64,000 nucleotides of DNA, taken from NCBI GenBank assembly GCA_044375955.1, contig JBILLS010000001.1, forward strand, positions 124,001-188,000. Reading direction: 5' to 3'. The notes under the pieces were generated by a model. The model did no database searches, was not told where the DNA came from, and saw only the letters and a program-made list of their open reading frames with translations. The stretch's first letter is position 1; each line of letters starts with the position of its first letter. This DNA comes from VGCC01 sp044375955. GTDB taxonomy: Bacteria; Actinomycetota; Actinomycetes; S36-B12. Made by a program: the position numbers and the translations under genes. Shown here in pieces: positions 7,556 through 15,276 of the stretch.

Positions 7556-9973
7556 CTAGGACTGCGCCATGTCCACGAAGCGTGAGTAGTGACCCTGGAA
7601 GGCAACCGTGATGGTCGCGGTGGGTCCGTTGCGGTGCTTGGCGACGATGAAGTCAGCTTCACCGGCACGCGGTGACTCACGCTCGTAGAAATCTTCGCGG
7701 TGAAGGAGCACAACCATGTCTGCGTCCTGCTCCAGTGAGTTGTGCACCGCGACGCCATCGGCGATGAAGTTGTGCGTTCCCAGCACCTCGGCGTCGAACA
7801 CGTCCATCTCACCGAGTGACTCGACACCTACGACTTCATCCCAGTAGACATCGTTCGTGGCGATCATCTCGAGCTCCTCGGATTCGAGGACGGTGGCCAC
7901 CCGTTGCAGACGCTGCCTGCTGGGCGCCGACTTCCAGAGCGTGCTGCCGCAGTACTGGGTTCCCAGTTTCGACTGGAACTCGCGATGGGTCATGCCCTTC
8001 TCACCGATGATCTCGCGTACCTGATTCCACACGTCGACGGGAACCGTGTCACGCTTCGGATTCGAATCGATGTCCTCGAGGATGCGCAAGAGCCGACGCC
8101 CGGTTGTTCCACGCGACCCGTACGCATTGATCCGACGAAGGAATACCTTCTGGTCGGCTGCTCCGGAGATATCCACGTGGTACCCATCTCGGAAACCGCT
8201 CTTGCGGGCGACACGAATTCGCGTGTGGATCCCGAATCGAAGGAGCAGACGCGACACGCCATCGGCGAGAGCTCGGCTCGTCGACGCGTAGTAGATGCGC
8301 CCTCCGCGCTCGTGCGGCGAGATGAGGATCGATCCGTCTGTCGCCCAGAGATGACGCAGGAAGAGTGCGATCTGCTCCTTGGGCAACGAGAAGACCGGTT
8401 CCGGGATGGCGGTCACACTCACGGAGGTCGACTCATCGCAGAGCGATTGAGCAAGAACGATGACCCGCTCATCCGACCACTCGGTGACCCGGGTGGGGGC
8501 GGGGACGTGGCGCGGGATGGCGATCCGATCACCGGAATCCAACGCACCCAAGGACGTCCAACCATGGAAAGTCAGGAATGGGTGGTTGGCCGTGGCGTCG
8601 ACGACCCGTCCGCTCGCCGTGCGGAGGCGGAAGACTTCCTTCCGACCCGTGGAGAACACATGGGTCAACGGACGAGACACGTAGCGCAGGGAATCATCGA
8701 GGGACCACACGGGGATATCGCGCTCTCCTGAGGCGAACAGTTCACCCATGGTTACTTCCGCACCGTTGTCGGCCCGTAGCACGCGTGTGGTGGCAGGAAG
8801 GCAACCCGACTCACGAAGGTCCGACAGCATCGGTCGCTTGTCTTGGCGCTGTTCCGGACCGCGGTTGAGCTGGCTGATCGCAATGACGGGCACGTCGAGT
8901 TCCTTCGCGAGCAGCTTCAACGAACGTGAGAATTCCGACACTTCCTGCTGACGACTCTCGACGCGCTTACCGCTCGTCATCAATTGCAGGTAGTCGACGA
9001 CGACGAGTCGTAGATCGTGTCGCTGCTTCAGGCGCCGGCATTTCGCGCGAATCTCCATGAGAGTCAGGTTGGGTGAATCATCGATGAACAGGGGGGCGTC
9101 GTTGACCGTTCCCATCTTCTGGGCGAGCTTGGTCCAGTCGGTGTCGGTCATAGTGCCGGTGCGCATGTGATGCATGGACACCTGCGCTTCAGCGGCAAGC
9201 AAACGCATCACGATCTCATTGCGACTCATCTCCAAGGAGAAGATCACGCTGGTGAGACCGTGCTTGATGGATGCCGCACGACAAATATCGATACCGAGCG
9301 TGCTTTTGCCAATCGAAGGCCGTGCAGCCAGAATCACGAGTTGGCCCGGATGCAGACCGTTGGTGAGCGAATCCAGATCGGTGAATCCGGTGGGAACGCC
9401 GACCATCTCACCGTCACGATTAGAGATCGCCTCGATCTCGGTGAGTGCCTCGTTCATCACGGCACTCAGCGGGAGGTAGTCGTCACTGTTCCTACGTTCC
9501 GTGACCTCGTAGACCTCGGCTTGCGCGCGATCGACGATGTCGTCGACCTCACCCGTTCCGCTATAGCCCATCTGCGTGATGCGCGTTCCGGCCTCGACGA
9601 GGCGGCGCAGGATCGCCTGCTCGCGCACGATGCGTGCGTAGTAGTTGGCATTCGCGGCCGTGGGGACCATCGACACGAGTGTGTGGAGGTAACTGGCACC
9701 ACCGATGCGTGAGATCTCCGCGCTCTTCGTGAGTTCGGCCGAGAGGGTCACCGCATCGGCGGGTTCCCCGCGCCCATAGAGATCGAGGATCGATCCGTAG
9801 ATGACCTGGTGCGCCGGTCGATAGAAGTCCGTCTCGCGAATCACCTCGACGACGTCGGCGATCGCGTCTTTACTCAGCAACATCGCGCCGAGAACGGATT
9901 GCTCAGCAGCGATGTCCTGGGGCGGGGTGCGATCGGCGGGCTGATCAGGAAGCGGCAATTCCGCGACGCTCAC
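7556..9973 (-). CDS. dnaB: Replicative DNA helicase DnaB with an in-frame intein
   Basis: An 805-residue precursor. Residues 1-390 and 746-805 form a 450-residue DnaB: the N-terminal helicase-primase domain (PPQDIAAEQSVLGAMLLS), then the RecA-like motor with Walker A ARPSIGKST (217-225), Walker B LRLVVVDYLQLM, and the C-terminal HRNGPTATI arginine-finger region. The mature protein unwinds DNA ahead of the replisome as a hexamer. An intein (residues 391-745) interrupts the conserved DLRESG|S motif and must splice out before the helicase can work. The start is GTG, with a GGGGAGGG ribosome-binding site upstream. The gene is followed on the same strand by the catabolic operon. Confidence 0.97.
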   Translation of the reverse strand: MSVAELPLPDQPADRTPPQDIAAEQSVLGAMLLSKDAIADVVEVIRETDFYRPAHQVIYGSILDLYGRGEPADAVTLSAELTKSAEISRIGGASYLHTLVSMVPTAANANYYARIVREQAILRRLVEAGTRITQMGYSGTGEVDDIVDRAQAEVYEVTERRNSDDYLPLSAVMNEALTEIEAISNRDGEMVGVPTGFTDLDSLTNGLHPGQLVILAARPSIGKSTLGIDICRAASIKHGLTSVIFSLEMSRNEIVMRLLAAEAQVSMHHMRTGTMTDTDWTKLAQKMGTVNDAPLFIDDSPNLTLMEIRAKCRRLKQRHDLRLVVVDYLQLMTSGKRVESRQQEVSEFSRSLKLLAKELDVPVIAISQLNRGPEQRQDKRPMLSDLRESGCLPATTRVLRADNGAEVTMGELFASGERDIPVWSLDDSLRYVSRPLTHVFSTGRKEVFRLRTASGRVVDATANHPFLTFHGWTSLGALDSGDRIAIPRHVPAPTRVTEWSDERVIVLAQSLCDESTSVSVTAIPEPVFSLPKEQIALFLRHLWATDGSILISPHERGGRIYYASTSRALADGVSRLLLRFGIHTRIRVARKSGFRDGYHVDISGAADQKVFLRRINAYGSRGTTGRRLLRILEDIDSNPKRDTVPVDVWNQVREIIGEKGMTHREFQSKLGTQYCGSTLWKSAPSRQRLQRVATVLESEELEMIATNDVYWDEVVGVESLGEMDVFDAEVLGTHNFIADGVAVHNSLEQDADMVVLLHREDFYERESPRAGEADFIVAKHRNGPTATITVAFQGHYSRFVDMAQS
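7739..8803 (-). mobile_element. DnaB intein (355 residues) with a contracted homing-endonuclease domain
   Basis: The element starts at Cys391 (CLPATTRVL, block A). Block B is GRVVDATANHPFLT with the TxxH motif, block F is VFDAEVLGTHNFIADG, and block G is VAVHN followed by extein Ser746, so all splicing residues are present. A LAGLIDADG-like motif is clear at LFLRHLWATDGSI. The expected first copy survives only as VIVLAQSLCDES, about 20 residues before it, where full-size DnaB inteins carry a much longer segment. Splicing is therefore probably intact while endonuclease activity is doubtful. Confidence 0.9.
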
Positions 9974-10081
9974 GACATCCCTCCCCGACGGCTCACCCCG
10001 TGTCTACACGGAGGGTCCGACGTTAGGGAGACGACGCACGCATGTCCACGAGGCCTGTGGGCGCAGGTGTGGAGAGATTGG

Positions 10082-10122
10082 GGAGATCCCCAGGAACGTG
10101 TGGGGGATGCCTGGGGATCTCC
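10082..10122. terminator. 13-bp inverted repeat between DUF4190 gene and dnaB
   Basis: GGAGATCCCCAGG (10082-10094) and its exact complement (10110-10122) flank a 15-nt loop. No T-run follows on either strand. On the minus strand it lies between the DUF4190 stop and the dnaB start, so it could terminate the small membrane-protein transcript or form in a dnaB leader. The rest of the 237-nt gap shows nothing else recognisable. Confidence 0.45.
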
Positions 10123-10210
10123 TGGGGACAGTGAGCCCGTTTTGACCGAGGAATGCCGTGATCGTGAGGAGCGGGCTATCCCGAGGCTGTGGAGGAAAGA
10201 TTCTTTTCTG

Positions 10211-10516
10211 CTACGTCGACATCGTCGCGGCCTCGAGGGCCTCGAGCAAGACCGCGGCACCGAACAGCAGGGTGAGAAGGACACCGAGGGCAACACCCAC
10301 GATGCCCAACCACATCCCCCACTGCGCCATCGGTTTGTTCGTGGCCACACCTTCATTGGCCTTCCGGATACCGATGGCACCGAAGATGATCGCGAGTATC
10401 GAAGGAATGCCGAGGGTGCCCCATCCAAGTGCGAGACCGACGATGCCCAGCACTAGGGCGGCGATACCGAAACCATTCTGGGCGTCCGTCCGCCCCATCA
10501 CCTGGCTCTGCGTCAT
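10211..10516 (-). CDS. DUF4190-like small membrane protein
   Basis: A 101-residue protein with a short polar N-terminus (MTQSQVMGRTDAQNGFG), then IAALVLGIVGLALGWGTLGIPSILAIIFGAIGI and a second pair of hydrophobic segments near the C-terminus. The pattern of two Gly/Ala-rich membrane helices separated by a short basic/polar loop matches the DUF4190 family found widely in actinobacteria, where the function is unknown. It is a single gene, divergent from the tyrosine phosphatase gene. Confidence 0.75.
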   Translation of the reverse strand: MTQSQVMGRTDAQNGFGIAALVLGIVGLALGWGTLGIPSILAIIFGAIGIRKANEGVATNKPMAQWGMWLGIVGVALGVLLTLLFGAAVLLEALEAATMST

Positions 10517-10590
10517 CGCTCACTCCTTCCGCGGTTGGTGTTCCGACGTTAGGTGAGCCGCATACCTCGACGTCGACGCGTCACTGGTCC

Positions 10591-10602
10591 GTGACCGGTC
10601 AC
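10591..10602. promoter_or_regulatory. 12-bp perfect palindrome upstream of the phosphatase gene
   Basis: GTGACCGGTCAC is a perfect 12-bp palindrome ending 22 nt before the candidate -10 of the phosphatase gene, so it covers the -35 region. It may be an operator, but no regulator can be assigned. Confidence 0.35.
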
Positions 10603-10624
10603 AGTGTCGAGTGCGCACGGTCGC

Positions 10625-10630
10625 TACCCT
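10625..10630 (+). promoter_or_regulatory. Leaderless -10 element (TACCCT) of the phosphatase gene
   Basis: TACCCT lies exactly 6 nt before the GTG at 10637. No ribosome-binding site is visible. The spacing matches several other genes in the window and predicts that transcription starts at the start codon. Confidence 0.5.
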
Positions 10631-10636
10631 GCCCCG

Positions 10637-11137
10637 GTGGCGTACCGCATCACCGCCGTGTGTCTAGGCAATATCTGCCGCTCCCCGATGGCCGAGGCGG
10701 TTATCCGTGACCGTGTCGCGGCCGCCGGCCTCGACGACCTCGTCATCGTCGACTCGGCGGGCACCGGCGACTGGCACGTGGGTGGACCAGCAGACCCCCG
10801 GGCGCGCGCCACCCTCGACGCTGCCTCCTACGCCCATAACCATCGCGCACGCCAGATCGATCCGACCTGGATCGCCGACATCGATCTGCTCCTCGCCATG
10901 GACTCGTCGAACTACGCCAACCTCCAGGCGATGGTGGAGGCGTCCGGGGTCGACGTGGACCTGCGCATGTTCCGGAGCTTCGATCCGCAGCTGGCACACC
11001 TCGGCGAGCCCCATCCCGACCTCGATGTCCCCGATCCCTACTACGGATCACACGACGGATTCACCGAGGTCCTGGAAATGCTCGAGCGGGCAGCCGACGC
11101 GCTTGTCGTCGAACTGCCCGCTCGCGTGCAGTCGTAG
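10637..11137 (+). CDS. Low-molecular-weight protein tyrosine phosphatase
   Basis: A 166-residue LMW-PTP. The P-loop CLGNICRS near residue 9 is the C(X)5R catalytic motif, and the general-acid Asp is in DVPDPYYGS near residue 138. The start GTG at 10637 is preferred because it puts the P-loop at the usual distance from the N-terminus and has a leaderless-type -10 element 6 nt upstream. In other bacteria such enzymes dephosphorylate tyrosine kinases of polysaccharide export or act as secreted effectors. No kinase or export gene is adjacent, so the target is unknown. Confidence 0.93.
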   Translation: MAYRITAVCLGNICRSPMAEAVIRDRVAAAGLDDLVIVDSAGTGDWHVGGPADPRARATLDAASYAHNHRARQIDPTWIADIDLLLAMDSSNYANLQAMVEASGVDVDLRMFRSFDPQLAHLGEPHPDLDVPDPYYGSHDGFTEVLEMLERAADALVVELPARVQS

Positions 11138-11140
11138 CCG

Positions 11141-11491
11141 CTACCCGACAGGGGCACCGAAGCGGTTGTCGCCCGCCGTTCCCTTGGACGCCATGAAAAC
11201 GATGATGATGATCCAACCGACGATCGGAATGAGTTGGATCAACACCCACCAGCCGCTCTTATCCGTGTCATGCAAGCGCCGGACCGTGACCGCCAAAGTG
11301 GGTAGGAACAGCGCCAACGCAAAGATGAGGAGCAGGACGTTGTTCGCTCCGATTGCACTGTCGATGAATGCGATGATGAACGTCGCAATGACGTAGACCA
11401 GGTAGTACCACCAGAATTCTGGGCGGGACGCACGTCCCCTGAAGACCGCGTAATTCTTGAGAACCGTGGATACGGATTGACCGATAGACAT
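11141..11491 (-). CDS. DUF805 family membrane protein
   Basis: A 116-residue protein with the DUF805 signature: FRGRASRPEFWWYYLV near the start, then membrane helices, then TVRRLHDTDKSGWWVL between helices 3 and 4. About four membrane segments are visible. The family is common and its function is not established. It converges on the phosphatase gene with a 3-nt gap and is separated from the ribosomal operon by a terminator. Confidence 0.92.
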   Translation of the reverse strand: MSIGQSVSTVLKNYAVFRGRASRPEFWWYYLVYVIATFIIAFIDSAIGANNVLLLIFALALFLPTLAVTVRRLHDTDKSGWWVLIQLIPIVGWIIIIVFMASKGTAGDNRFGAPVG

Positions 11492-11574
11492 GAGGCTCCT
11501 CTCCTCCGCTGGATAGTGTCCTCCTCCCAGCTACCCCGCGGGGTGAAACACGCGGATCGATGCAAGGAAATTGT

Positions 11575-11602
11575 GGAGGGGCCGGCATAGGCCGACCCCT
11601 CC
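11575..11602 (-). terminator. Terminator of the rpsF-ssb-rpsR-rplI operon
   Basis: A GC-rich hairpin with arms GGAGGGGcCGGC and GCCGaCCCCTCC (one internal mismatch) and an ATAG loop lies 15 nt beyond the rplI stop. It is followed on the minus strand by ACAATTTCC. The position fits intrinsic termination of the ribosomal operon. Confidence 0.7.
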
Positions 11603-11616
11603 GCACGCTGTTCGAC

Positions 11617-12063
11617 CTACTCGGCGACGACCTCGAAGGACACCGTGGCCACGACGTCGGGGTGCAGGGTGACCGTTGCCTTGTGGGCACCGACGGTCTT
11701 CACTGCACCCTTCAGTGTCACCTTGCGCTTGTCCACGAGCGGTCCGCCCGACGCCCGCACTGCGGTGGCGACATCGACGTTGGTCACGGAACCGAAGAGC
11801 TTGCCGGTGTCGCCCGCCTTCGCAGGCACACGCACAGCAAGGCCCTCGATCTGCGCCTTGACCTCGAGCGCGTGATCACGGTCGCGGATCTCGCGCTGCT
11901 TGCGTGCCCGCTTGATCTGCGTGACCTGCTTCTCGCCACCCCTCGTCCACGCGACAGCAAGTCCGCGGGGGAGAAGGAAGTTACGGCCGTAGCCGTCCTT
12001 GACCTCGACGACGTCACCCGGATTGCCGAGGCCCGTTACTGATTCGGTGAGGATGAGTTTCAT
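11617..12063 (-). CDS. rplI: 50S ribosomal protein bL9
   Basis: A 148-residue L9. The N-terminal RNA-binding domain reads MKLILTESVTGLGNPGDVVEV followed by the conserved GYGRNFLLPRGLA. A long connecting helix and the C-terminal domain (KLFGSVTNVDVATAV, GAHKATVTLHPDVVATV) follow. It binds 23S rRNA domain V in the large subunit and affects frame maintenance. It is the last gene of the S6-SSB-S18-L9 operon. Confidence 0.98.
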   Translation of the reverse strand: MKLILTESVTGLGNPGDVVEVKDGYGRNFLLPRGLAVAWTRGGEKQVTQIKRARKQREIRDRDHALEVKAQIEGLAVRVPAKAGDTGKLFGSVTNVDVATAVRASGGPLVDKRKVTLKGAVKTVGAHKATVTLHPDVVATVSFEVVAE

Positions 12064-12072
12064 CGTCGCTCC

Positions 12073-12333
12073 CTACCGTGCGTTCGAGGTGTAGGGGAGC
12101 AGAGCCACTTCGCGGGCGTTCTTCACTGCCATCGCGACGTCGCGCTGATGGCGGGTGCAGTTGCCCGTGACGCGGCGAGCCCGGATCTTGCCGCGGTCGG
12201 AGATGTACTTGCGCAGCAAGTTCACGTCCTTGTAGTCGATCGGAGGAACACCCTCCTTGCAGAATGGGCAGGCCTTCGCCTTGACCATCCGCTTGTCTTC
12301 CCTTACGCGTTCGCGCTTGTTGTCGCGTCCCAT
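12073..12333 (-). CDS. rpsR: 30S ribosomal protein bS18
   Basis: An 86-residue S18 starting MGRDNKRERVRE, with an AGGAGA ribosome-binding site upstream; an in-frame start 25 codons earlier would run into ssb and is rejected. The core motif DYKDVNLLRKYISDRGKI and the end NAREVALLPYTS are typical. A CPFCKEG segment with two Cys and an HQRD motif suggest a zinc-binding-type copy, which in actinobacteria can be regulated by zinc if a zinc-free paralogue exists elsewhere. Confidence 0.97.
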   Translation of the reverse strand: MGRDNKRERVREDKRMVKAKACPFCKEGVPPIDYKDVNLLRKYISDRGKIRARRVTGNCTRHQRDVAMAVKNAREVALLPYTSNAR

Positions 12334-12359
12334 GAAGTTCTCCTGTTGGTAGGTGCTGT

Positions 12360-12836
12360 CTAGAAGGGGGGCTCGTCGAAGCCGCCCGCAGGCGGTGCCG
12401 AGGACCACGGATCGTCGGCGGGTGCGGCTCCGCCGCCACCGTTGTCGCCGGAGAATCCACCACCGGACCGCTGCACGCGGTTGACCTTGGCGGTGGCATA
12501 GCGCAGGGCAGGACCGACATCGTCGACGTCGATCTCCATCACCGTGCGCTTCTCACCCTCGCGGGTCTCATAGCTGCGCTGCTTCAGGCGGCCGGTCACG
12601 ATCACGCGGGTTCCCTTGGTCAGGGACTCGGCCACGTTCTCGGCGTACTGCCGCCACACGCTGCACCGCAGATATGTGGTGTCGCCGTCTTTCCACTCGT
12701 TCGTGGCCTTGTCCAGCACGCGGCTGCTCGAGGCGACGGTGAACGAGGCGACGGCCGCGCCACTCGGCGTGAACCGCAACTCCGGATCGTTGGTGAGGTT
12801 CCCCACCACGGTCACGGTGATGTCGCCGGCGGCCAT
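12360..12836 (-). CDS. ssb: Single-stranded DNA-binding protein
   Basis: A 158-residue SSB with an N-terminal OB-fold (ITVTVVGNLTNDPELRFTPSG ... GTRVIVTGRLKQRSYETREG), a Gly-rich linker and an acidic tail ending DEPPF, the tip that recruits replication and repair partners. It coats single-stranded DNA at the fork. Its ATG overlaps the rpsF stop by one nucleotide, so the two are translationally coupled. Confidence 0.98.
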   Translation of the reverse strand: MAAGDITVTVVGNLTNDPELRFTPSGAAVASFTVASSSRVLDKATNEWKDGDTTYLRCSVWRQYAENVAESLTKGTRVIVTGRLKQRSYETREGEKRTVMEIDVDDVGPALRYATAKVNRVQRSGGGFSGDNGGGGAAPADDPWSSAPPAGGFDEPPF

Positions 12837-13132
12837 CAGGCCTTCACCGGCTCAGGACGGGTCACCTTGGTGCGCATGACCGCTTCGTTGAGGTTGAGCT
12901 GGCGGTCCAACTCGGCGACGGCTGCAGGGGTTGCAGTGACATCGAGCACCGCGTAGATGCCCTCGTTCCTGTGGTTGATCTCGTAGGCGAGCCGGCGACG
13001 TCCCCAGACGTCGACCTTGCGCACCTCGCCACCGTCGGCCTTCACCACGTTCAGGAAGGCCTCGAGGCTGGGGGCGATGGTCTTCTCCTCGAGATCTGGA
13101 TCGAGGATCACCATGACTTCGTAATGGCGCAC
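12836..13132 (-). CDS. rpsF: 30S ribosomal protein bS6
   Basis: A 98-residue S6 with MRHYEVMVILDPDLEEKTI at the start and VWGRRRLAYEINHRNEGIY in the middle. It binds S18 on the small-subunit platform, consistent with the two sharing an operon. It begins with GTG behind a strong AAAGGAGGTG ribosome-binding site. It is the first gene of the operon; the promoter should lie in the 219-nt gap before the VapB gene. Confidence 0.98.
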   Translation of the reverse strand: MRHYEVMVILDPDLEEKTIAPSLEAFLNVVKADGGEVRKVDVWGRRRLAYEINHRNEGIYAVLDVTATPAAVAELDRQLNLNEAVMRTKVTRPEPVKA

Positions 13133-13323
13133 GAAACACCCACCTCCTTTGGACTCAGCGGCCCCGGACCTATTCCGGAGCAGGAGGGCTACATGCGTGC
13201 CGCGAACGGCTCGGCAAGGTTACCGGCCTGATCCACAGGCGTGAAATCGAGTCTTGTCGGTCGGGGGCTCGGCGGTCAGGGTTCGAGGATGGTGACGGGG
13301 CCGACGAACGCGATCCCCGGTGG

Positions 13324-13345
13324 TTGGTACCGAAATTGGTACCAT
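13324..13345 (+). promoter_or_regulatory. vapBC operator overlapping a leaderless promoter
   Basis: Two TTGGTACC boxes (13324-13331 and 13336-13343) lie 12 bp apart; each contains the palindrome GGTACC. The right box overlaps TACCAT (13340-13345), a -10 sequence exactly 6 nt before the GTG at 13352. This is the expected layout for ribbon-helix-helix autorepression, where tandem dimers block polymerase. Confidence 0.6.
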
Positions 13346-13351
13346 TCTCCG

Positions 13352-13627
13352 GTGGCCATGAACCTACGACTGCCCCAGGAGCTGGCCGAGTCGCTGCGGT
13401 CCCTCGCTGAGGAGACGGGTCGGTCCCAGCAGGAGCTCGCCCGCGAGGCGCTCGAGGAATACGTCCGTGACTATCGGCTTCGCGCTTACCCCAAGGAAAT
13501 CCGGCACCTGATTACCCCCGCTCGGAGCGAGACCCTCGATCCGGACCTGGTAGCGCGCATTCGGAGCATGGGCAGGTCCGCGTGGGAGGACGCCCACGTG
13601 TGGGACCGTGGCGGGGACTTCCGGTGA
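13352..13627 (+). CDS. VapB-like ribbon-helix-helix antitoxin
   Basis: A 91-residue antitoxin. The strand MNLRLPQELAESLRSLAEE followed by GRSQQELAREALEEYV is the CopG/RHH DNA-binding fold (about residues 3-45). The C-terminal half is charged and probably wraps the toxin. The start is GTG at 13352, or ATG at 13358; the upstream -10 element favours the GTG as a leaderless start. The stop overlaps the PIN toxin start (GTGA), the usual coupling in vapBC pairs. It represses its own promoter and neutralises the toxin. Confidence 0.85.
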   Translation: MAMNLRLPQELAESLRSLAEETGRSQQELAREALEEYVRDYRLRAYPKEIRHLITPARSETLDPDLVARIRSMGRSAWEDAHVWDRGGDFR

Positions 13628-13989
13628 TCACCTATGTCGATTCCAGTGCGGTGCTCGCCCGAGTCTTCGAGGAGGACCCACAGGTATCCCTCGAAGGCCA
13701 CTCCACAGTCACCTCAGAGTTGACCGTCGTCGAGGTAGCGCGGCGCATGCTCCACAAAGGCTTTCCCGGCGACCCGTGGATTGAAGTGAATGGTGCCCTT
13801 GCCAACATCGCGCTGCTCGCTATCGATCCGGTCATCATCGCGCAGGCTGCAACACTGCCCGTGCGCCATCTCAGATCACTGGATGCGCTCCACATTGCGA
13901 GCGCACTGAGCGCTCGCGTTGACCTCGTCGTCACACTCGACCGTCAGATGCAGCGTGCGTGCACGGAACTCGGTCTCGCCGTCGCATGA
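13624..13989 (+). CDS. VapC-like PIN-domain toxin (RNase)
   Basis: A 121-residue PIN domain starting VITYVDSSAVLARVF, which gives the first catalytic Asp. A second acidic position lies in TSELTVVEVARR, and DALHIASALS and VTLDRQM supply the C-terminal acidic residues. All four metal-binding positions are present, so the nuclease should be active when free of its antitoxin. The GTG start overlaps the antitoxin stop by 4 nt. VapC toxins cut tRNA or rRNA; the target is unknown here. Confidence 0.88.
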   Translation: MITYVDSSAVLARVFEEDPQVSLEGHSTVTSELTVVEVARRMLHKGFPGDPWIEVNGALANIALLAIDPVIIAQAATLPVRHLRSLDALHIASALSARVDLVVTLDRQMQRACTELGLAVA

Positions 13990-14034
13990 CTTTCGTCCCT
14001 TGAATACGCCTGCCTGCGCTGCGACAGTGGCGGG

Positions 14035-15276
14035 ATGTATCAGGATCGCGCACACGCCGGCCGGGAACTCGCCCGGTCATTGACTGGCTACACCGACGCA
14101 CTCGTTCTCGGTCTCGCACGTGGTGGCGTTCCCGTGGCCGCCGAGGTTGCACGTGCCCTACACGCACCGCTCGACGTCCTCGTCGTACGGAAACTCGGTG
14201 CATCGTGGAATCCTGAGTTCGGATTCGGCGCCGCCGGTGAAGGTGGTGTCACCGCGGTCGACGACGATGTTCGCCAACGTGTCGGAGTCGACGACGCGAC
14301 ACTGCAACATCTGATCTCAGATGCTCAGCACGAGATCGATCGGCGCGTTGCCCGGTACCGACCCGGACGATCACTTCTCCCCGTCGAAGCCAGCACGGTG
14401 CTCGTCGTCGATGACGGCCTCGCCACGGGATCCACGGCGATGGCCGCCGTGAAGGTGCTGCGGGCCCTCGGTGCAGGGCGCATCGTCGTCGCGGTTCCGG
14501 TGGGATCCCGTGATGCGATCGCACGCGTGCGTGCCGTCGCCGATGACGTCGTATGCGTCGAGACACCCGAGTGGTTCGAGGCCGTGGGGTCGCACTACGC
14601 CGACTTCGGTCAGACCACCGACGAGGAGGTTGTGGCGCTGCTGCACCAGAACTTCCCCCTGCCCGGCGAGCTCACCATCCCCCCGAACGCGCGCATGGTG
14701 GTTGCGTTCGCCCACGGCAGCGGCAGCAGCCGCCTCAGTCCGCGCAATAGGAAGGTGGCCGCCTCACTGAATTCGCGTGGACTCGGCACCTATCTCTTCG
14801 ATCTGCTGACCGAGGACGAAGCCGCGGATCGGACGAACGTCTTCGACATCGGTTTGCTCGCCACCCGGGTGACCTGGGCCATCGACTGGTTGCGCCGTGA
14901 GCACCCGCATCTGGACATCGGGCTCTTCGGTGCGAGCACGGGGGCGGCGGCGGCACTGGTCGCGGCCAGTGAGCGACCCGCTGACGTCGCTGCTGTGGTG
15001 TCGCGCGGGGGTCGACCCGACCTCGCCGGCGATGCGCTCGCGCACGTGGTCGCTCCGACCCTGCTCATCGTGGGCGGTCGTGACTACGACGTGATCGGAC
15101 TCAACTCCGACGCGGCCCGGCAGATGACCTGCGAGCATCGGATCGAGATCGTTCCGGGCGCAACACACCTGTTCGAGGAACCGGGGTCCATGGACCACGT
15201 GTCCGACCTGGCCGCGGACTGGTTTCAGGCCCACATACCTGTCCGCCTACAGGCTGGTGCGGTCGAGTTGCGTTGA
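14035..15276 (+). CDS. Phosphoribosyltransferase - alpha/beta-hydrolase fusion
   Basis: A 413-residue two-domain protein. Residues 1-205 form a type I phosphoribosyltransferase with the PRPP-binding motif VLVVDDGLATGSTA near residue 125 and the loop LARGGVPVAAEVA. Residues 215-405 form a dienelactone-hydrolase-like alpha/beta hydrolase with nucleophile motif GASTGA and a catalytic His in GATHLF; an Asp in GGRDYDV may complete the triad. A fusion of this type is known in Mycobacterium tuberculosis (Rv0571c-like), where the reaction is undefined. The C-terminal 30 nt overlap the convergent FN3 gene. No clear ribosome-binding site is present; a weak GACAGT lies 6 nt before the ATG. Confidence 0.88.
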   Translation: MYQDRAHAGRELARSLTGYTDALVLGLARGGVPVAAEVARALHAPLDVLVVRKLGASWNPEFGFGAAGEGGVTAVDDDVRQRVGVDDATLQHLISDAQHEIDRRVARYRPGRSLLPVEASTVLVVDDGLATGSTAMAAVKVLRALGAGRIVVAVPVGSRDAIARVRAVADDVVCVETPEWFEAVGSHYADFGQTTDEEVVALLHQNFPLPGELTIPPNARMVVAFAHGSGSSRLSPRNRKVAASLNSRGLGTYLFDLLTEDEAADRTNVFDIGLLATRVTWAIDWLRREHPHLDIGLFGASTGAAAALVAASERPADVAAVVSRGGRPDLAGDALAHVVAPTLLIVGGRDYDVIGLNSDAARQMTCEHRIEIVPGATHLFEEPGSMDHVSDLAADWFQAHIPVRLQAGAVELR

